Shown: piece after piece, positions 41,549-50,600 of the stretch
How the letters are laid out: each line of letters starts with the position of its first letter
Position numbering within the stretch: the first letter of the stretch is position 1
NCBI GenBank assembly: GCA_964640525.1
Contig: CAZXGS010000001.1
Location: 124,001 to 188,000, forward strand
DNA: 64,000 nucleotides
Reading direction: 5' to 3'
Source: SZAS-103 sp964640525
GTDB lineage: Bacteria > Pseudomonadota > Gammaproteobacteria > Xanthomonadales > Xanthomonadaceae
The notes under the pieces: generated by a model
Told to the model about the DNA's origin: nothing
What the model saw: only the letters and a program-made list of their open reading frames with translations
Database searches by the model: none
Made by a program: the position numbers and the translations under genes

Positions 41549-42049
41549 CTACCGGGTGTAGTCGAGCAAAGTCGTCTCGGGAAGGCCCATCTTGCGCTGG
41601 ACGGCCAGCAGGGCACCCCATGCGAAATCCAGTGCAGCGGCCAACTCCGAGCCTTTGAGGTCGGCGCCGTGCCAGATCACGCTCGGATCGAGCACGCCGG
41701 TCTCATCGATATGAAAGTGCGTGCCGTTGCGAATGATCTTGAGCTTGTCGGCAACGGTCTGCAGGTCCGCAATGTTGTAGCCAACCTGGCGCGCGTAGCG
41801 GTCGATCAGCCGTGGATCGGTGCGGTACAGATACCAGAAGGAAGAGGCCTTCGAGCTGCGTTCGAAGATCTTTATGGCGTGTGATATGTAGTCGTTATGA
41901 AGGGCGTCATGAATGACGCGGGTAAAGGTCTTGGTGGTGTAGCGCTGATCCTCGATCCCAAGGAGGGTCGTGCGGATCAGAAGCACCTTCTGTAGCTCGG
42001 CGAGGTTGCGAGCGAGCGCCTTTTCATAACGGGGCGAGACGGCGGTCAT
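41549..42049 (-). CDS. HEPN/AbiU2-like protein
   Basis: A 166-aa helical protein. DKLKIIRNGTHFHIDE holds R107-N108 with His at 111 and 113, a HEPN-type RNase motif (R, 3-5 residues, H). The middle segment HDALHNDYISHAIKIFERSS is typical of AbiU2-like proteins. HEPN proteins act as RNases in abortive infection or toxin-antitoxin pairs. No antitoxin is seen beside it. It is the last island gene before the dif-like site. Confidence 0.6.
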   Translation of the reverse strand: MTAVSPRYEKALARNLAELQKVLLIRTTLLGIEDQRYTTKTFTRVIHDALHNDYISHAIKIFERSSKASSFWYLYRTDPRLIDRYARQVGYNIADLQTVADKLKIIRNGTHFHIDETGVLDPSVIWHGADLKGSELAAALDFAWGALLAVQRKMGLPETTLLDYTR

Positions 42050-42601
42050 GGGGCATCAGGGCTGGCTGGCTCGCTCGTCTTGTGCGGACGCACGTCGTCG
42101 TTGCTTGAGGATTCAACCGCGCCAGCGTCTCAGATTTCGCGCCCGGGCGCTCCGGCGGCCGGCGCCTTCACCTGAGGAAATGGCTATTGCGCCATGACCG
42201 GCTTGGCCGGCAGTGGCCCGAGGCGATCGTTGGGAGAAGGAGCATCTCTGACGGGCGATTGTCGGTAGACCTGTCAGCTACGGGGCGGTTCTTGTATGGA
42301 GTTCGCCGATCAATCGCGGGCTCATTCCTGAGGGCGTGGCGACGACTTCGGGGTGGTTGGTTGGCAGCAGAACTGAACGGAGGGCATTTTGTAGGCGCTT
42401 CGAGAACTGCGGGGCGATTGTTGGTCGCCATGAGGCGGTTTGATGGCAGCCGCAGGGGTGGTTGCTCAGAGGCAATCAGGACGGTAGTCGATTCTCGGTG
42501 GGGAGATAGGTGGATGCCATTCGTTGACTGGCGATGCGTGTTTGGAAACCGGCCATCCGTATCCATCATTTCGCATAATGGATATTATGTAAGGAACCGG
42601 A
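42050..42601. other. 552-bp intergenic region ending in a dif-like site
   Basis: No supportable gene. ORFs on both strands (42168-42569 and 42187-42738) overlap one another and lack ribosome sites. The stretch 42270-42440 has repeated G-rich words (GGGGCGGTT, GGGGTGGTT, GCGGGGCGATTG). The dif-like site closes it. Possibly a degraded attachment region. Confidence 0.4.
42568..42595 (+). other. dif: dif-like XerC/XerD recombination site
   Basis: XerC arm ATTTCGCATAA (42568-42578), central region TGGATA, XerD arm TTATGTAAGGA (42585-42595). The core TTCGCATAATGGATA differs at one base from the reverse complement of the 15-bp core I recall for Xanthomonas Cf phage integration, TATACATTATGCGAA. The XerC arm matches the E. 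coli arm at 8 of 11, the XerD arm at 7 of 11. Either the chromosomal dif or an attachment site of an element that uses host Xer. Confidence 0.7.
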
Positions 42602-43546
42602 TCATCCGGCGCGCATTGCCCCGGCCTTGCGAATCCGCGCCAGGCCGGTCACCACCGCCAGCACCACGGCGCCGGCCAGCAGACCCAACAGCATGCTGGC
42701 CATGCTGCCCACGACCCATCCCATCCAGCCCTCGCTGAACGTCTTCAGCAAATGATGCAGCGGCGAAATGCCGTGGATCAGGATGCCGCCACCGACCAAG
42801 AACATCGCCGCGGTACCCACCACCGACAGCAACGTCATCAGGCGCGGGGCGACTGCCAGGATGATGCGCCCCAGCGCCGCGGACGAACGCCCGGCGCCAG
42901 TCCGAGTCAGATGCAGGCCGAGGTCATCCAGCTTGACGATCCCGGCAACCACGCCGTACACGCCGATCGTCATCGCCAGCCCGATCGCGATCAACACCCC
43001 CAGTTGGGTCATGAACGGCTGGGTGGCGACCGTGCCGAGGGCGATCACGATGATTTCCGCGGACAGCACGAAGTCGGTGCGGATCGCACCGCGGATCTTC
43101 TGGTGTTCGAACGCGACCAGGTCCACGGATCCGTCCGCCACCGCCTGCACCCATTGCGCATGCTGGGCGTCTTCTTCGCCCTGCCCGTGCAGGACCTTGT
43201 GGGCGAGTTTTTCGACGCCCTCGTAACAGAGGTAGGCGCCGCCGACCATCAGCAGGCTGGTGATCAACGGCCAGTCGAACCCTGCGCCGCGCAAACCATC
43301 CTCGCCCACGGCGATGACCAGCGCGGCCGGGATCAGGATCGCCTTGTTCAACAGCGAGCCCTTGGCCACCGCCCAGACCACCGGCAATTCACGGTCGGCG
43401 TGCACGCCGGCCACCTGTTGTGCATTGAGTGCCAGGTCGTCGCCGAGGACGCCGGCCGTCTTGCCTGCCGCAACCTTCGCCAATGCGGCGACGTCGTCGA
43501 GCAGGGAGGCGATGTCGTCGAAAAGGGCGAAGAATCCAGAGGCCAT
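42602..43546 (-). CDS. yedI: DUF808 family (YedI-like) inner membrane protein
   Basis: A 314-aa integral membrane protein; start ATG 43546 (MASGFFALFDDIASLLDDVA). The N-terminal signature, KTAGVLGDDLALNAQQVAG and ELPVVWAVAKGSLLNK are typical of DUF808. About six transmembrane segments lie between 75 and 310. Function unknown in the family. The stop is 6 bp from the dif-like site, so it marks the core side of the boundary. Confidence 0.9.
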   Translation of the reverse strand: MASGFFALFDDIASLLDDVAALAKVAAGKTAGVLGDDLALNAQQVAGVHADRELPVVWAVAKGSLLNKAILIPAALVIAVGEDGLRGAGFDWPLITSLLMVGGAYLCYEGVEKLAHKVLHGQGEEDAQHAQWVQAVADGSVDLVAFEHQKIRGAIRTDFVLSAEIIVIALGTVATQPFMTQLGVLIAIGLAMTIGVYGVVAGIVKLDDLGLHLTRTGAGRSSAALGRIILAVAPRLMTLLSVVGTAAMFLVGGGILIHGISPLHHLLKTFSEGWMGWVVGSMASMLLGLLAGAVVLAVVTGLARIRKAGAMRAG

Positions 43547-43825
43547 GCACGGATTGTAGCCGCGATGAAGCGCTTGATCGTCTTCGCCGCGACCGCCCCG
43601 CGCCCGTGTCGAAACCCGAAGCACCCTGGATGACCGGCATGCGCCGTCCATCCGTTCCGTGCCGTCGGCGTACCCCATGCTCCATGGGCCCGACGCGTCC
43701 TGCCAATGGATGCGATCGGACCCCGGCATTCGCCGGAAGAACGGTGAATGGCGTGACCGCCGTTCCGGACGACCGGCGCATGGGCGCGCCTGCTCGCGTC
43801 GCTGCCCTCGGCCCTGTCCTGCGAC

Positions 43826-44887
43826 ATGGCGGATGGATCCCTTGCCACGGATGACCGCGGCCTGCCGCCGCGCTACCCTGTCGGCGTGAGCCAACCGACC
43901 CAGCACGATTTCGTCCTCGAACCGGAGGATGTCGAACGCCTCGCCAACCTGTGCGGGCCGTTCGACCAGCACCTGCGCCAGATCGAACTGCGGCTTGGCG
44001 TGGAGATCGCCAACCGCGGCAACGTGTTCCGCGTGACCGGACCGGAACCGATGGCCAGCCACGCCCAGCGCTTCATCGGCAAGCTTTACGGTGCCCTCGA
44101 CGAACAGCCGCTGGACGCGCATGAACTGCACCTGCTGCTTGCCGACGTGGTGAACGAGGTGGATCAGGTCACCCCGGTGCTGCATCCGGCAGACAAGGCC
44201 ACGCAGCCGCAGGAGGTGGTGATCCGGGTCAAGCGCGGCAGCATTCGCGGCCGCGGCGCCAACCAGGCGCGCTACCTGCACGCCATCGCCATCCACGATG
44301 TGAACTTCGGCGTCGGTCCGGCAGGCACGGGCAAGACCTTTCTGGCCGTGGCCAGCGGCGTGGAAGCGCTCAACGCCGGTCGTGTGCAACGGCTCGTGCT
44401 GGTGCGACCTGCCGTGGAGGCCGGCGAGAAGCTCGGCTTCCTGCCCGGTGACCTGGCGCAGAAGGTGGATCCCTATCTGCGCCCACTGTATGACGCGCTG
44501 TACGAAATGCTCGGGGTGGAGACCGTCGCCAAGCTCCTCGAGCGCAATGTGATCGAGATCGCGCCGCTGGCCTACATGCGCGGTCGCACGCTCAACGATG
44601 CGTTCGTGATCCTCGACGAGGCGCAGAACACCACCATCGAACAAATGAAGATGTTCCTTACCCGCCTCGGCTTCGGCGCGACGGCCGTCGTGACCGGCGA
44701 CCTGACCCAGATCGACCTGCCCAAGACCATCAAGTCCGGCTTGCGCGATGCCGTCGAGGTGTTGCGAGGCGTGGAAGGCATTTCGTTCACTTTCTTCGAG
44801 GCACGCGATGTGGTGCGCCACCCGCTGGTGCAGCGCATCGTGCAGGCCTACGATGCGCGTGACGCAAAACCCGCCCCTTCCGCATGA
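43826..44887 (+). CDS. ybeZ: PhoH-like ATPase (YbeZ)
   Basis: A 353-aa PhoH-family P-loop protein. Walker A is GPAGTGKT, Walker B VILDEAQNT, and GDLTQIDLPK is the conserved sensor-like motif. PhoH/YbeZ works with YbeY, the next gene, in RNA processing. Start at 43826 as listed, or GTG 43886 (VSQPTQHDF), which gives a length closer to the family; neither has a strong ribosome site. The 279 bp upstream hold no gene. Confidence 0.92.
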   Translation: MADGSLATDDRGLPPRYPVGVSQPTQHDFVLEPEDVERLANLCGPFDQHLRQIELRLGVEIANRGNVFRVTGPEPMASHAQRFIGKLYGALDEQPLDAHELHLLLADVVNEVDQVTPVLHPADKATQPQEVVIRVKRGSIRGRGANQARYLHAIAIHDVNFGVGPAGTGKTFLAVASGVEALNAGRVQRLVLVRPAVEAGEKLGFLPGDLAQKVDPYLRPLYDALYEMLGVETVAKLLERNVIEIAPLAYMRGRTLNDAFVILDEAQNTTIEQMKMFLTRLGFGATAVVTGDLTQIDLPKTIKSGLRDAVEVLRGVEGISFTFFEARDVVRHPLVQRIVQAYDARDAKPAPSA

Positions 44888-44915
44888 CGACTCCTCCGCA
44901 CCCTGCCCTCGCGCC

Positions 44916-45380
44916 ATGACCCGCGGACCGGTCCAGCTCGATGTCGCCGTCAGCTACGGCTTGCCGCGCAAGGGCCTGCCGGCCGCGGCCAGTTTCCGCA
45001 AGTGGATCGCGGCGACGCTGGAAACACGCATCCTGCGTGCAGACCTTGGCCTGCGCATCGTCGATGAACGCGAGGGGCGCAGCCTCAATCGCCACTACCG
45101 CGGCAAGACCCACGCGACCAACGTGCTCAGCTTCCCGGCCGAGTTGCCCGAGGGCGTGAAGATGCCGCTGCTTGGCGACATCGTGCTGTGCGCACCGGTG
45201 ATCGCACGCGAAGCGCGCGAGCAGCACAAGCCGCTGCAGGCCCACTACGCCCACCTGACCATCCACGGCGTGCTGCACCTGCTCGGCTTCGACCACCAGA
45301 ACGCACGCGAGGCCATGGCGATGGAAACCATCGAGCGCGGCATCCTCGCCGGATTCGGGCTGCCCGATCCGTACGCCTGA
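44916..45380 (+). CDS. ybeY: Endoribonuclease YbeY
   Basis: A 154-aa zinc RNase for rRNA maturation and ribosome quality control. HGVLHLLGFDH (117-127) is the exact HGxLHLxGxDH metal motif. ATG 44916 (MTRGPVQLDV) gives the normal length; the longer ORF overlaps ybeZ out of frame. It starts 28 bp after ybeZ. Confidence 0.95.
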   Translation: MTRGPVQLDVAVSYGLPRKGLPAAASFRKWIAATLETRILRADLGLRIVDEREGRSLNRHYRGKTHATNVLSFPAELPEGVKMPLLGDIVLCAPVIAREAREQHKPLQAHYAHLTIHGVLHLLGFDHQNAREAMAMETIERGILAGFGLPDPYA

Positions 45381-45543
45381 CGCGGGCTGAAATCATTTCA
45401 AATGGCGCGGCGCGTCAATGCGCCAGCGCAGGTTGCATTGCGTGCCAAGGGGCATACCATGCGCGGGTTTCGTCTGCCGCGCGTCCGCAAGAATCGACGC
45501 CCACGGTCGCAGGCGAGCTTCCATCCGATTGGGGAATCGACGC

Positions 45544-48408
45544 ATGAAGATCCGCGCCTTGGGTGCCCGTGTGTTTTTTTGCAGTGTCGTGTCCGTGGCG
45601 ATCGCGCAAGCCGCGGCGGTGTCCGATCCGATGCTGCAATACCCGGACCACTACGAGTTCAGCGCCTCGCTGCACGCGCCACTGCGGGCGGACGCCAGCG
45701 GCAATCGGCAACTGGATCTGTGGTTCGACTTCCCCGGCGCGGGGACGAGCACGCTCGCGGCATGGCAAGTCGACATCCAGGACAGTCACGGCCATTCGCT
45801 GCGTCGCTGGATAGGTGAAATGCCGTTGCCGCACCAGCGTGCCCACACCCGCATCGCGTGGGATGGCCTGGATCGTTCCGGCGCCCGCCTTGCTCCCGGG
45901 TTCTACACCGTCCGCCTGCGCGCGGTTCCCAGCGTGCGCGGCGGGGCCCGGGATGCTGCGGCGTCCTTGTTCAATCGCGTGCACGATGCCTTCGTGTTGT
46001 TCCGCAGCGAACAGGACGAGCAAGCGCAGGACGTGATGGTCGGCAAGCTCCGCGCGCCGCGGATGCCGGCATTCGCGGCGCTGGCGGTCGGCACCCGCGG
46101 CGAGGCGGCGCGGCTGCACCAGCCGCATCGGCAATCCGTTTCCGCCACCGGCTCCCTGCCCTACACCATCTACTACGGCAACCTGCACAGCCAGACCAAC
46201 CACAGCGATGGCGCGGGCCCATTGACCAAGTGCACCGGCGAGCAGAATCCGCAATCCGGCCAGTTCGGACCGCCCGACGCCTACGCGATGATGCAGAACC
46301 AGGCGCACGGCGATTTTTTGATGACCTCCGAACACAACCACATGTTCGATGGATCCACCTCCACCAACGCCTCGGCCAACCCGGCCACCGCCAAGGCGCT
46401 GTTCGCGTCTGGCCTGACCGACATGGCCAACTACAACTCCGCCCACCCCGGCTTCCTTGCGCTGTATGGGGTCGAGTGGGGCGTGATCAGCAACGGCGGC
46501 CACATGAACATCTTCAACGCCGACGGCCTGCCGGAGTGGGAATACAACTCCAGCGGCCAGCTCATCGGCGATTACTACACGCCAAAATCCGACTACGCCG
46601 GCATCTACGCGACCATGAAGGCGCACGGCTGGATCGGCCAGTTCAACCATCCGCAGGCCAGCCAGTTCGCCATCGGTGGAACGGGCACCGCGTATGACGC
46701 CAACGGCGATCAGGTGATGGTCGCCGCGGAGATCCTCAACAGCTACGCCTTCTCGACCAACACCACGCAGACCGAGTCGCAGCGCAGCAACTACCAGAAC
46801 GCCTTCAACCAGTTGCTCGAACGCGGCTATCACGTCGCACCGACCAGTGGCCAGGACAACCACTGCTCCAACTGGGGCCTGAGCTACCACAACCGCACCG
46901 GCGTGTTGCTGCCGACCGGTACCCCGCTCAACGTCGCCAACTTCCTGGACGCCTTGCGCGCGCGCCGTGTCTTCGCCGCCGAGGACGACAGCGGACAGTT
47001 GATCCTGACCGCCAACGGCCAACTGATGGGGCAGACGATCAGCAATTCCGGCCCGCTCACGCTCACCGCCAACTACGCCAGCAGCAGCGGCCAGACCGCA
47101 TCGCGCGTGCAATTCTTCACCGGCGTGCCGGGCAGCAATGGCACGGTGAGCCAGTTGTACGAAGGCAGTGGCACCTACACCACCACGCCGGGCGTGGGCG
47201 CGCACTTCTATTACGTGCAGGTGACCCAGGCCAATGGCGACCGTCTGTGGTCGGCGCCGATCTGGGTCAACCAGACCGCTGGCGGTGGCGACACCACGCC
47301 GCCCACGGTCAGCGCCACCGAGACCGGCGGCAGCGGGACGATCACCCTGTCGGCTTCGGCCAGCGACAACGTCGGCGTGAGCAAGGTCGAGTTCTACGTC
47401 GATGGCGTGCTCAAGGGCAACGACGCATCCAGCCCGTTCAGCATGGCCCTGGACTCCACGACGCTGGCCAACGGCAGCCACACCCTGACAGCCAAGGCCT
47501 ACGATGCGGCCGGCAACGTCGGAACGTCCAGCGGGGTGAGTTTCAGCATCAGCAACTCGACCGGCAATCAGTTCAATGAAGTCGAGCCAAACGACCGGAT
47601 TGGCACGGCGAACCACGTGGCTCGCAGCTACGCCGGCATCGTCGGGACCGTCGGCACCGCCACCGACAAGGACTACTTCAAGCTCAACATTCCGGCCCAC
47701 TCCACGCTGACGCTGAATCTTCCAAGCCCCGGCGGCGTCGTCTACGACGTGTTCCTGACCAATTCGAAGAACGTGATTCTCGCCCAATCGACGCTTGCCT
47801 CCGGCGCGCAGTCGCTCAGCTATGCCAACACCGGCAGCAAGGGCCTGGTCGTGTACGCCAAAGTCGCAAGCCAGTCGGGCTTCAGCGCGACCGCGTCGTA
47901 TGTCCTGGCGGTCGCCTATCACAAGACGTCCACAGGCTCGACCGAACGCATCACCAACGGCGGCTTCGAGGCCGGCAACAGCGCGTGGATGCCATCCACG
48001 GCCGCGGTCATCAACAACGATTCCGGCAACCCCGCCCACGCCGGAAGCTGGAAGGCCACGCTCGACGGCACCGGCACCACCCACACCGACACCCTGATGC
48101 AGCAAGTAACGATCCCGTCCAGCGCAACCTCGGCAACGCTGGGTTTCTGGCTGCAGGTCGCCAGCGACGAGACCACCACCAGCAAGGTGTACGACACCCT
48201 CGCGGTGCAGGTGCGCGATGCGTCCGGCAACGTGCTGGCGACCCTGCACACGTACTCCAACCTCGACAAGGGCAGCAGCTACGTGCAGCGCAGCTTCGAC
48301 CTGAGCGCGTACAAGGGCCAGAGCGTGCAACTGAATTTTGTCGGCAGCGAGGACAAGATGGATGCCACCACGTTCCTGATCGACGACGTGAGCCTGCAAA
48401 CGCATTGA
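45544..48408 (+). CDS. Secreted PHP-domain (CehA/McbA-like) multidomain protein
   Basis: A 954-aa exported protein; ATG 45544 starts a signal peptide (MKIRALGARVFFCSVVSVAI, cleavage near AQA). After about 170 residues comes a PHP-type metallohydrolase domain: NLHSQTNHSDGAG, MTSEHNHMFDGS, GHMNIFNADG and a later FNHPQASQF carry the His/Asp ligands. Then an Ig-like domain (about 575-680), a pre-peptidase C-terminal (PPC) domain (NEVEPNDRIGTA) and a C-terminal carbohydrate-binding-like domain beginning ITNGGFEAGNSAW. Substrate unknown. It sits between ybeY and corC. Confidence 0.85.
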   Translation: MKIRALGARVFFCSVVSVAIAQAAAVSDPMLQYPDHYEFSASLHAPLRADASGNRQLDLWFDFPGAGTSTLAAWQVDIQDSHGHSLRRWIGEMPLPHQRAHTRIAWDGLDRSGARLAPGFYTVRLRAVPSVRGGARDAAASLFNRVHDAFVLFRSEQDEQAQDVMVGKLRAPRMPAFAALAVGTRGEAARLHQPHRQSVSATGSLPYTIYYGNLHSQTNHSDGAGPLTKCTGEQNPQSGQFGPPDAYAMMQNQAHGDFLMTSEHNHMFDGSTSTNASANPATAKALFASGLTDMANYNSAHPGFLALYGVEWGVISNGGHMNIFNADGLPEWEYNSSGQLIGDYYTPKSDYAGIYATMKAHGWIGQFNHPQASQFAIGGTGTAYDANGDQVMVAAEILNSYAFSTNTTQTESQRSNYQNAFNQLLERGYHVAPTSGQDNHCSNWGLSYHNRTGVLLPTGTPLNVANFLDALRARRVFAAEDDSGQLILTANGQLMGQTISNSGPLTLTANYASSSGQTASRVQFFTGVPGSNGTVSQLYEGSGTYTTTPGVGAHFYYVQVTQANGDRLWSAPIWVNQTAGGGDTTPPTVSATETGGSGTITLSASASDNVGVSKVEFYVDGVLKGNDASSPFSMALDSTTLANGSHTLTAKAYDAAGNVGTSSGVSFSISNSTGNQFNEVEPNDRIGTANHVARSYAGIVGTVGTATDKDYFKLNIPAHSTLTLNLPSPGGVVYDVFLTNSKNVILAQSTLASGAQSLSYANTGSKGLVVYAKVASQSGFSATASYVLAVAYHKTSTGSTERITNGGFEAGNSAWMPSTAAVINNDSGNPAHAGSWKATLDGTGTTHTDTLMQQVTIPSSATSATLGFWLQVASDETTTSKVYDTLAVQVRDASGNVLATLHTYSNLDKGSSYVQRSFDLSAYKGQSVQLNFVGSEDKMDATTFLIDDVSLQTH

Positions 48409-48494
48409 CCCATCCGTGTCGAGCGCCGCGACGGGCTTCCCGTCGCTTGCGTTACACTGTCACACCGCCCGCCATCGGGCGCATGCACATACCC

Positions 48495-49352
48495 ATGTCC
48501 GACGACAGTCGAACGCCCGAGCATCCGGCGCCGGATCGCCGCTCGTGGCTCGAACGCCTCAGCCAGGCGTTTTCCGGCGAACCACGCAACCGCGAGGAAC
48601 TGGTCGAGATGCTGCGCGAGGCGCAGGACGATGGCCTGATCGCCCCGGACACGCTGGAGATGATGGAAGGCGCCATCGGCGTCTCCGAGCAAACCGTCGC
48701 CGCGGTGATGGTGCCGCGCGCGCAGATGGTGGTGTTGCCGGCCGACGCGCGCTTCATCGACCTGATGAAGAAGGTCGTCGAGTCCGGGCACTCGCGTTTT
48801 CCCGTGCACGGCGAGGACAAGGACGAGATCCTTGGCATCCTGCTGGCCAAGGACCTGCTGCGCGGCGTGGTCAGCGATGGCGGCCCGGCCAGCGTGCGCG
48901 AGCTGCTGCGCCCGGCGGTGCTGGTCCCGGAGTCCAAGCGGCTGAACGTGCTGCTCAAGGAGTTCCGGCTCTCGCGCAACCACATGGCGATCGTGGTGGA
49001 CGAGTACGGCGGCGTGTCCGGCCTGGTGACCATCGAGGACGTGCTGGAGGAGATCGTCGGCGAGATCGACGACGAGCACGACGACGTCGATCCGGTCGCG
49101 CAGATCGCCGCGCAAGCCGACGGCCAGTTCGTGGTCGATGCGCTCACGCCGATCACCGATTTCAACGAACGCTTCGGCGCGACGTTCCCCGACGACGATT
49201 TCGACACCGTCGGCGGCCTGGTCACCGCGGCCATCGGCCACCTGCCCGAGTCCGGCGAGGAACTGGCGATGGGTCGCTTCCACTTCCGCATCGCCGGCGC
49301 CGATGCGCGCCGGGTGAAAGCGCTGATCGTGAGCGTGCAGGCGGATGACTGA
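48495..49352 (+). CDS. corC: CorC/YbeX-type CBS-domain protein
   Basis: A 285-aa protein with two CBS domains (about 65-190: VMVPRAQMVVLP, then NHMAIVVDEYGGVSGLVTIE) and a C-terminal CorC/HlyC domain (FNERFGATFPDDDFDTVGGL). Implicated in magnesium/cobalt efflux and linked with ybeY/ybeZ in many bacteria. ATG 48495 (MSDDSRTPEH) is chosen; ATG 48483 is also in frame. Overlaps the next gene by 8 bp. Confidence 0.93.
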   Translation: MSDDSRTPEHPAPDRRSWLERLSQAFSGEPRNREELVEMLREAQDDGLIAPDTLEMMEGAIGVSEQTVAAVMVPRAQMVVLPADARFIDLMKKVVESGHSRFPVHGEDKDEILGILLAKDLLRGVVSDGGPASVRELLRPAVLVPESKRLNVLLKEFRLSRNHMAIVVDEYGGVSGLVTIEDVLEEIVGEIDDEHDDVDPVAQIAAQADGQFVVDALTPITDFNERFGATFPDDDFDTVGGLVTAAIGHLPESGEELAMGRFHFRIAGADARRVKALIVSVQADD

Positions 49353-50574
49353 CGGCGCGCGCCTGCGCCGACCGGCCCGCCGCATGCGCCCTGCCCTGCA
49401 GGCGGCGCTCTGGATGCTTGCGCTGTGGCTGTGTGCCGGCACATCGGCAGCACCGCGCATCGGCGTGGTGACCTTCGGCCCGGGGGAAGAATACTGGGCC
49501 CGCTTCGGCCACGACGCCATCCTCGTGGACGACCGCGGCGACGATCCGGCCAGCGTGCCGGTGCTCTACAACTTTGGCTACTTCGATCTGGACGAGCCCG
49601 GCTTCATGTGGCATTTCGTCCAGGGCCGCGCGAACTACCGTCTGGTGGCCGTGCCGGCCGACCAGGACCTGGCGCAGTACGCGCAGGAAGGGCGCGGCGC
49701 GGTGGTGCAGTGGCTCGACTTCAGCCCTGCGCAGGCATTGCGGCTGAACCAGAAGTTGCAGTGGAATGCGCGCCCGGAAAATTCGCGCTACCGCTACGAT
49801 TACTTCACTCAGGACTGCACCACGCGCGTGCGTGACGCCCTCGACGAGGCCACCGGCGGGTTGCTGCGCGCACAAATGACCACGCCCTCGCACGGGCTGA
49901 CCTACCGCTCGGAAGCCCTGCGCCTTGGCGCGCCGGAATGGTGGCTCGGTCTGTCGATGCACTTCGCGCTGGGACCCTTCGCCGACCGCCCGCTGTCGCT
50001 GTGGGACGAGGCGTTCATTCCCTCGCGACTGCACGACACGCTGCGCACCCTGCACACCGCGCGCGGCACGCCGCTGGTCCTTGGCGAGCAACGCCTGCTG
50101 CCGCAGAACCTGCCGCCGGCACCGACCGACGAGCCGGCCTGGAGGCCGTGGTTCGTCGGCGTCGGGCTGGCGCTGGCGGGCATTTTCCTTGCCGGGTGGC
50201 GCTGGCTGCCGCGCGCCACCGCGGCATTCGCGGCGGCTTTCTGGACCGCGTCCGGTCTGCTCGGCAGCGGCCTGATGCTGATATGGGCGTTCACCGCGCA
50301 CGTGGCGATCGCCGGCAACGAGAACATCCTGCTCACCAATCCGATCAGCCTCGCGCTGCTGCCGGGCGCATGGGCGATCCTGCGCGGGCGCACGCCTGGA
50401 CGCTGGTTCCCGCGCATCCTGGTCCTGCTGGCGATCAGCGCCGGGCTGGCACTGTTCCTGAAGTTCCTGCCGTTCCGCATCCAGCGCAACGGCGACTGGA
50501 TCGCGTTGTTTTTGCCGATCCACCTGGCCATGGCTTACGCTGCCCGGAAGGTGGCGTTTCCGCGGCCGCGATGA
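49345..50574 (+). CDS. DUF4105 membrane protein
   Basis: A 409-aa protein with an N-terminal hydrophobic export segment (ALQAALWMLALWLCAGTSAA), then a DUF4105 domain: FGPGEEYWARFGHDAILV, YNFGYFDLDEPGFMWHFVQG and RYDYFTQDCTTRVRDALD, where His and Cys resemble a papain-like site. Four to five C-terminal transmembrane segments follow. Overlaps corC by 8 bp and precedes corA by 26 bp. Confidence 0.82.
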   Translation: MTDGARLRRPARRMRPALQAALWMLALWLCAGTSAAPRIGVVTFGPGEEYWARFGHDAILVDDRGDDPASVPVLYNFGYFDLDEPGFMWHFVQGRANYRLVAVPADQDLAQYAQEGRGAVVQWLDFSPAQALRLNQKLQWNARPENSRYRYDYFTQDCTTRVRDALDEATGGLLRAQMTTPSHGLTYRSEALRLGAPEWWLGLSMHFALGPFADRPLSLWDEAFIPSRLHDTLRTLHTARGTPLVLGEQRLLPQNLPPAPTDEPAWRPWFVGVGLALAGIFLAGWRWLPRATAAFAAAFWTASGLLGSGLMLIWAFTAHVAIAGNENILLTNPISLALLPGAWAILRGRTPGRWFPRILVLLAISAGLALFLKFLPFRIQRNGDWIALFLPIHLAMAYAARKVAFPRPR

Positions 50575-50600
50575 TTCCGTGAAAGGCGAGGCAGGCTCCG

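Noticed and set aside
42168..42569. 133-codon minus ORF before the dif-like site
   Set aside because: Ser/Arg/Pro-rich with no ribosome site; overlaps a similar plus ORF; not protein-like.
43547..44917. Minus-strand extension of the yedI frame through the phoH gene
   Set aside because: It is antisense to phoH, which has all motifs; YedI has a clear start at 43546.
45415..48405. A 996-codon minus-strand ORF antisense to the PHP gene
   Set aside because: Low-complexity Arg/Gly/Val/His composition typical of antisense frames in GC-rich genes; the plus strand has signal peptide and domains.
48279..49520. 413-codon minus ORF over corC
   Set aside because: Antisense of a clear CBS-domain gene.
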